This document shows positions 6,597-9,504 of a stretch of DNA of 9,504 nucleotides, piece by piece (position 1 is the stretch's first letter; every line of letters begins with the position of its first letter). A program made the translations under genes and the position numbers. A model generated the notes under the pieces. The model had not been told where the DNA came from, searched no databases, and was given only the letters and a program-made list of their open reading frames with translations. Origin of the DNA: Vallitaleaceae bacterium (GTDB lineage Bacteria > Bacillota > Clostridia > Lachnospirales > Vallitaleaceae); assembly GCA_027858555.1 (NCBI GenBank), contig JAQICP010000481.1:1-9504 (forward strand), written 5' to 3'.

Positions 6597-7838
6597 ATGT
6601 ACTCATTTGATGAAATTAAAAAATATGATCTTGATGTAGCAGAATCTATGAAGAGAGAGATAGTAAGACAAAATCGCAATATCGAATTAATTGCGTCTGA
6701 AAATTTTGTCTCTGAAGCGGTAATGGCGGCAATGGGATCACCACTTACTAATAAATATGCAGAAGGCTATCCAGGTAAAAGATACTATGGTGGTTGTGAG
6801 TTTGTAGATGAAGTTGAGACTATTGCAATAGAACGAGCTAAGGCAATATTTGGTGCAGAGCATGCTAATGTGCAACCACACTCTGGTTCACAAGCTAACT
6901 TCGGGGTGTATTTTGCTGTACTAAAACCTGGCGATACAGTTCTAGGTATGAATTTGCAACACGGTGGACATCTGACACACGGTAGTCCGGTTAATATATC
7001 TGGTAGTTATTTCAATATCATACCTTATGGTGTTGATAAGGCCGGTTATATTGATTATGATGAACTACGTACACTTGCTATGGATAACAAACCAAAATTG
7101 ATTATTGCGGGTGCGAGTGCTTATTCAAGAACAATTGATTTCAAGAAATTCAGAGAGATTGCTGATGAAGCAGGCGCATTATTAATGGTAGATATGGCAC
7201 ATATTGCTGGTCTTGTTGCAGCAGGTGAACACCCAAATCCAGTACCATATGCTGATTTTGTTACTACAACGACTCACAAAACCTTAAGAGGTCCAAGAGG
7301 TGGTATGATTCTGTGTAAAGCTGAGTATGCTAAGGCAATTAATAAAGCAATTTTCCCAGGTATACAAGGTGGACCACTCATGCATATTATAGCTGCAAAA
7401 GCAGTTAATTTTAAAGAAGTAATGACAGATGAATTCAAAACTTATCAAAAGCAAGTCGTTAAAAATGCCAAGGCTTTGGCTGCCGGACTTATGAGCAGAG
7501 GATTCAAACTTGTATCTGATGGCACTGATAATCATCTTATGTTATTAGATTTACAAGGTATGAAAGTGGATACTGGTAAAGAAGCTGAACATTTACTTGA
7601 TGAAGTGGGTGTTACATGTAATAAAAACACAGTACCATATGATCCTAAGAGTCCATTTGTTACATCTGGCATTAGACTTGGTACACCAGCCGTTACTACT
7701 AGAGGCATGGTAGAAGCAGATATGGATGTTATTGCAGAAATCATTAGTCTCACATTAAGTGATTTTGATGGTAATAAAGCAATTGTTTTAGAGAAAGTTA
7801 AGACTTTAGTTGATAAATACCCATTATATAGCATATAA
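6597..7838 (+). CDS. glyA: Serine hydroxymethyltransferase
   Basis: PLP-dependent fold-type I enzyme that converts serine plus tetrahydrofolate to glycine plus 5,10-methylene-tetrahydrofolate, a main source of one-carbon units. The 413-residue length is typical. Visible motifs are ASENFVSEAVMAAMGSPLTN (33-52), YAEGYPGKRYYGG (54-66), HSGSQANFGVY (95-105), VDMAHIAGLVAAG (198-210; Asp199 and His202 are expected to contact the cofactor), and TTTTHKTLRGPRGG (223-236), where Lys228 is the PLP Schiff-base lysine. SGIRLGTPAVTTRG (357-370) holds the substrate-carboxylate arginine. Start 6597 has GGAGG at 6586-6590 six bases upstream. It has its own promoter and a strong terminator, so it is likely monocistronic. 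No defects are seen. Confidence 0.98.
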   Translation: MYSFDEIKKYDLDVAESMKREIVRQNRNIELIASENFVSEAVMAAMGSPLTNKYAEGYPGKRYYGGCEFVDEVETIAIERAKAIFGAEHANVQPHSGSQANFGVYFAVLKPGDTVLGMNLQHGGHLTHGSPVNISGSYFNIIPYGVDKAGYIDYDELRTLAMDNKPKLIIAGASAYSRTIDFKKFREIADEAGALLMVDMAHIAGLVAAGEHPNPVPYADFVTTTTHKTLRGPRGGMILCKAEYAKAINKAIFPGIQGGPLMHIIAAKAVNFKEVMTDEFKTYQKQVVKNAKALAAGLMSRGFKLVSDGTDNHLMLLDLQGMKVDTGKEAEHLLDEVGVTCNKNTVPYDPKSPFVTSGIRLGTPAVTTRGMVEADMDVIAEIISLTLSDFDGNKAIVLEKVKTLVDKYPLYSI

Positions 7839-7849
7839 TAGCAGTTTTT

Positions 7850-7878
7850 AGGGGTTCCAATTTTGGAGCCCCTTTTTT
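7850..7878 (+). terminator. Intrinsic terminator after glyA
   Basis: GGGGTTCCAA (7851-7860) pairs with TTGGAGCCCC (7863-7872) with one G-T pair (the innermost pairs open for the loop), followed by TTTTTT (7873-7878). This is a classical strong Rho-independent terminator eleven bases after the stop codon. Confidence 0.95.
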
Positions 7879-7882
7879 GATG

Positions 7883-7920
7883 CAGTAGGCAAGTTCTGTG
7901 TAGGAACTTGCCATGAGAAC
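7883..7920 (-). repeat. REP-like palindromic element, copy 2 (inverted relative to copy 1)
   Basis: Perfect 9-bp stem GGCAAGTTC (7888-7896) with GAACTTGCC (7904-7912) and a 7-base loop. The reverse complement of the whole segment aligns with 5887-5923, with six substitutions and one single-base gap. Two of the substitutions form one stem pair, A-T in copy 1 and C-G here, so pairing is kept. No T tract follows, and the glyA terminator lies just before it. Confidence 0.65.
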
Positions 7921-7977
7921 AACGTATCCTATATTGTAAAAAATATTGTGTGATAAGACGTGTACTGGTGGTACACT

Positions 7978-8004
7978 TTGTTCTGGAAAAGTTTTCTTTA
8001 TAAT
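7978..8004 (+). promoter_or_regulatory. Possible promoter of the sensor kinase gene
   Basis: A perfect TATAAT (7999-8004) has TTGTTC (7978-7983, 4 of 6) upstream, but the 15-bp spacer is short. It would give a leader of about 125 nt before ATG 8136. It is the best promoter candidate in the gap. Confidence 0.4.
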
Positions 8005-8032
8005 AGACCGTTTATGTGATAAAATTGAGGGA

Positions 8033-8057
8033 GAGAGGGGCATAAGCCTCTCATTTT
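8033..8057 (+). other. Hairpin in the leader of the sensor kinase gene
   Basis: GAGAGG (8033-8038) pairs with CCTCTC (8047-8052), followed by ATTTT. It could be a weak terminator or attenuator in a transcript that starts near 8011. The stem is short and the T run interrupted, so this is tentative. Confidence 0.3.
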
Positions 8058-8135
8058 AATACCATAATATAAGTACAAAAAATCAGCACCATATTAATAG
8101 TATAATATATGCGCCATAAACCAGATGGAGATATC

Positions 8136-9504
8136 ATGAAGAGAATAATTAAGGTTATTATAATTATATCTACAATCATTAGTATGATGAATATAACATT
8201 ATTAAATATGGTCGCAGAGCCAGATAGTGTAGAAGAAAAACTACATCTATTAGTTGTGTTTTCAGATGAGTCTATACATCGTATGAATGAGAAACGCCTA
8301 GATGCTTTGGAAAATGCATTTGAATCATACGGGCTAACTGATGGCGTCAATCAAAAAATCCAACTGGATTTAGAGTTTTTAGATATTGGGTTTATGAGTG
8401 ATCCTCTTTTTTATGAAACCTATCTATCATTGTTGGTTGATAAATGGAACCAGCATAAGCAATACGATTGTATTATTGCGTATGATTACGAAGCGCTCGA
8501 TTTCATAGATGCCTTTCTTATGGCTAATACGGTACCGGTGATATTTAGTGGCATATACGATCAGGAGAAGGCCGAATCGTATAATAATATTGATGGTGTC
8601 ACTGGGTTTTATGATAGGATCAATGTACTAGGTACCGTTAATTTAGCAGAGCAGATGGATAGTACTTCTGGAGATATTTATGTAATAACTGACCATTCAG
8701 ACATGAGTGCCTATTATCTTAAGTATATTTCCGAAGTTCTAGAAGCAAATGATCGTTATCATATCTATGAGATCAATTTTACAGAACTGACAATGTCAGA
8801 TTACTTGAACAAGTTAGAGTTAATTAATCCTAACGATACTGTATTATTGGTATCAGCAAGAATTGACTATGATTTGGTTAGTTATGACTATTATAATAGT
8901 CTTGAAATAATAGCTAAGCATAGCAAAGCGCCTATATATAGCTTTTGGGATATTGGTATTGGTAATGGTGTAACTGGCGGCGAAGTGAGTGATATTCAGA
9001 TGGATGCATCTAAGATTGTTGAATTGTTAGATAAAGCCACGCAAGACACGACTGCCTTTAACAAGCAAAAAGTAAGTGAATCAACTTGGTATAATACAAT
9101 CATTGATTACAACTATATAGAAAAGCATGGTATTAATATAAATAAGTTGCCTGATAATTTGGAACTAGTTAATAAGCCCAAATATTATAATGAAAAATCA
9201 ACAATCATTGTAGTTGTCATATTAGTTGCGGTTGTTACTATGTTATTTATCAGTATAGTAGGTTTGTTTTATAAGATTATCAGTGAAAGAAGAAAGGCTA
9301 TATTAGCTGTAAAAACAAAAAGCGAGTTTTTAGCAAAAATGAGTCATGAGATTAGAACCCCTACAAATGCCATTATTGGCTATACACAATTATTAAAGCA
9401 ATTTAATTACGGTCCAGAGGATATTCGAAGAAAAGTAGATATGATTGAAGCCTCATCTAATGCACTGCTTAATAAGATTAATGACATACTGGATTATTCA
9501 ATGA
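8136..9504 (+). CDS. Membrane sensor histidine kinase with ABC substrate-binding-like sensor domain (3' end missing)
   Basis: Probable two-component sensor. The frame is open to the window end, giving 456 residues without a stop. A hydrophobic segment at 4-24 (KVIIIISTIISMMNITLLNM) anchors the N terminus. Residues about 35-310 form an extracytoplasmic domain with alternating strands and helices, including YDCIIAYDYEALDFI (110-124), VPVIFSGIYD (133-142), GVTGFYDR (154-161) and GDIYVITDHSD (179-189). This layout resembles the ABC_sub_bind family of periplasmic substrate-binding proteins. A second membrane helix spans about 356-379. With no PAS or HAMP visible, the HisKA domain starts almost at once: FLAKMSHEIRTPTNAIIGY (398-416), phospho-acceptor His404. 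The ATPase domain, and any receiver domain of a hybrid kinase, would lie beyond the window. Ligand and partner regulator are unknown. Start 8136 has GGAG at 8127-8130; an in-frame ATG at 8109 lacks a ribosome binding site. Confidence 0.85.
   Translation, partial: MKRIIKVIIIISTIISMMNITLLNMVAEPDSVEEKLHLLVVFSDESIHRMNEKRLDALENAFESYGLTDGVNQKIQLDLEFLDIGFMSDPLFYETYLSLLVDKWNQHKQYDCIIAYDYEALDFIDAFLMANTVPVIFSGIYDQEKAESYNNIDGVTGFYDRINVLGTVNLAEQMDSTSGDIYVITDHSDMSAYYLKYISEVLEANDRYHIYEINFTELTMSDYLNKLELINPNDTVLLVSARIDYDLVSYDYYNSLEIIAKHSKAPIYSFWDIGIGNGVTGGEVSDIQMDASKIVELLDKATQDTTAFNKQKVSESTWYNTIIDYNYIEKHGININKLPDNLELVNKPKYYNEKSTIIVVVILVAVVTMLFISIVGLFYKIISERRKAILAVKTKSEFLAKMSHEIRTPTNAIIGYTQLLKQFNYGPEDIRRKVDMIEASSNALLNKINDILDYSM

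Noticed and set aside
7978..7998. Possible third degenerate copy of the REP-like element (GTTCTGGAAAAGTTTTC)
   Set aside because: It shares a few short words with copy 1, but the 9-bp stem is absent and it overlaps the candidate promoter.
8101..8106. Second TATAAT ahead of the kinase gene as promoter
   Set aside because: No acceptable -35 box at 16-18 bp and no TG extension; the region is AT-rich.
8109..8135. Upstream in-frame ATG (8109) as start of the sensor kinase
   Set aside because: No Shine-Dalgarno sequence precedes it, whereas ATG 8136 has GGAG five bases upstream and begins directly with the membrane anchor.

Overview
The window looks like a chromosomal housekeeping segment from a low-GC Firmicute, most likely of the class Clostridia. 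The grounds are AT-rich coding with strong GGAGG-type ribosome binding sites, a complete T-box leader in front of tRNA synthetase genes, HemZ, a hisS-aspS pair with ATGA overlap, and an RseC-like protein. Genus or family cannot be fixed from the sequence alone. All recognised genes are on the + strand.

Layout. Bases 1-1218 are the 3' part of hemZ (radical SAM, coproporphyrinogen oxidation). A TTGACA/TAAAAT promoter then starts a leader of about 340 nt with a full T-box riboswitch (Stem I with kink-turn and specifier loop, Stem II, Stem IIA/B pseudoknot, Stem III, antiterminator/terminator). It controls hisS (1656-2930) and aspS (2927-4723), which are translationally coupled and followed by a hairpin terminator. 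The 445 bases after aspS hold a possible promoter and a 12-bp-period repeat tract (4961-5168). That tract runs straight into tcdA/csdL (5169-5849), a ThiF/E1-like tRNA t6A dehydratase. A small membrane protein of the RseC family follows (5941-6342). glyA (6597-7838) has its own extended -10 promoter, a 140-nt leader and a strong terminator. After about 300 bases comes the 5' part of a membrane sensor histidine kinase (8136 to the window end). Its extracytoplasmic domain resembles ABC transporter substrate-binding proteins.

How they fit together. hisS, aspS and tcdA all serve tRNA charging or modification. glyA supplies glycine and one-carbon units, and hemZ serves tetrapyrrole synthesis. The kinase is probably an unrelated signalling gene.

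Points beyond standard annotation. (1) The T-box specifier loop reads GACAC, so an Asp codon (GAC) overlaps a His codon (CAC) ahead of a hisS-aspS operon; pairing and the acceptor-end contact favour tRNA-Asp. (2) The repeat before tcdA encodes a tetrapeptide repeat split between two frames, and the break coincides with a repeat unit that is exactly one A short. (3) A 37-38 bp palindromic element occurs twice in opposite orientations (5887-5923 and 7883-7920), with a compensatory A-T to C-G change in its stem, which suggests an undescribed REP-like dispersed hairpin.
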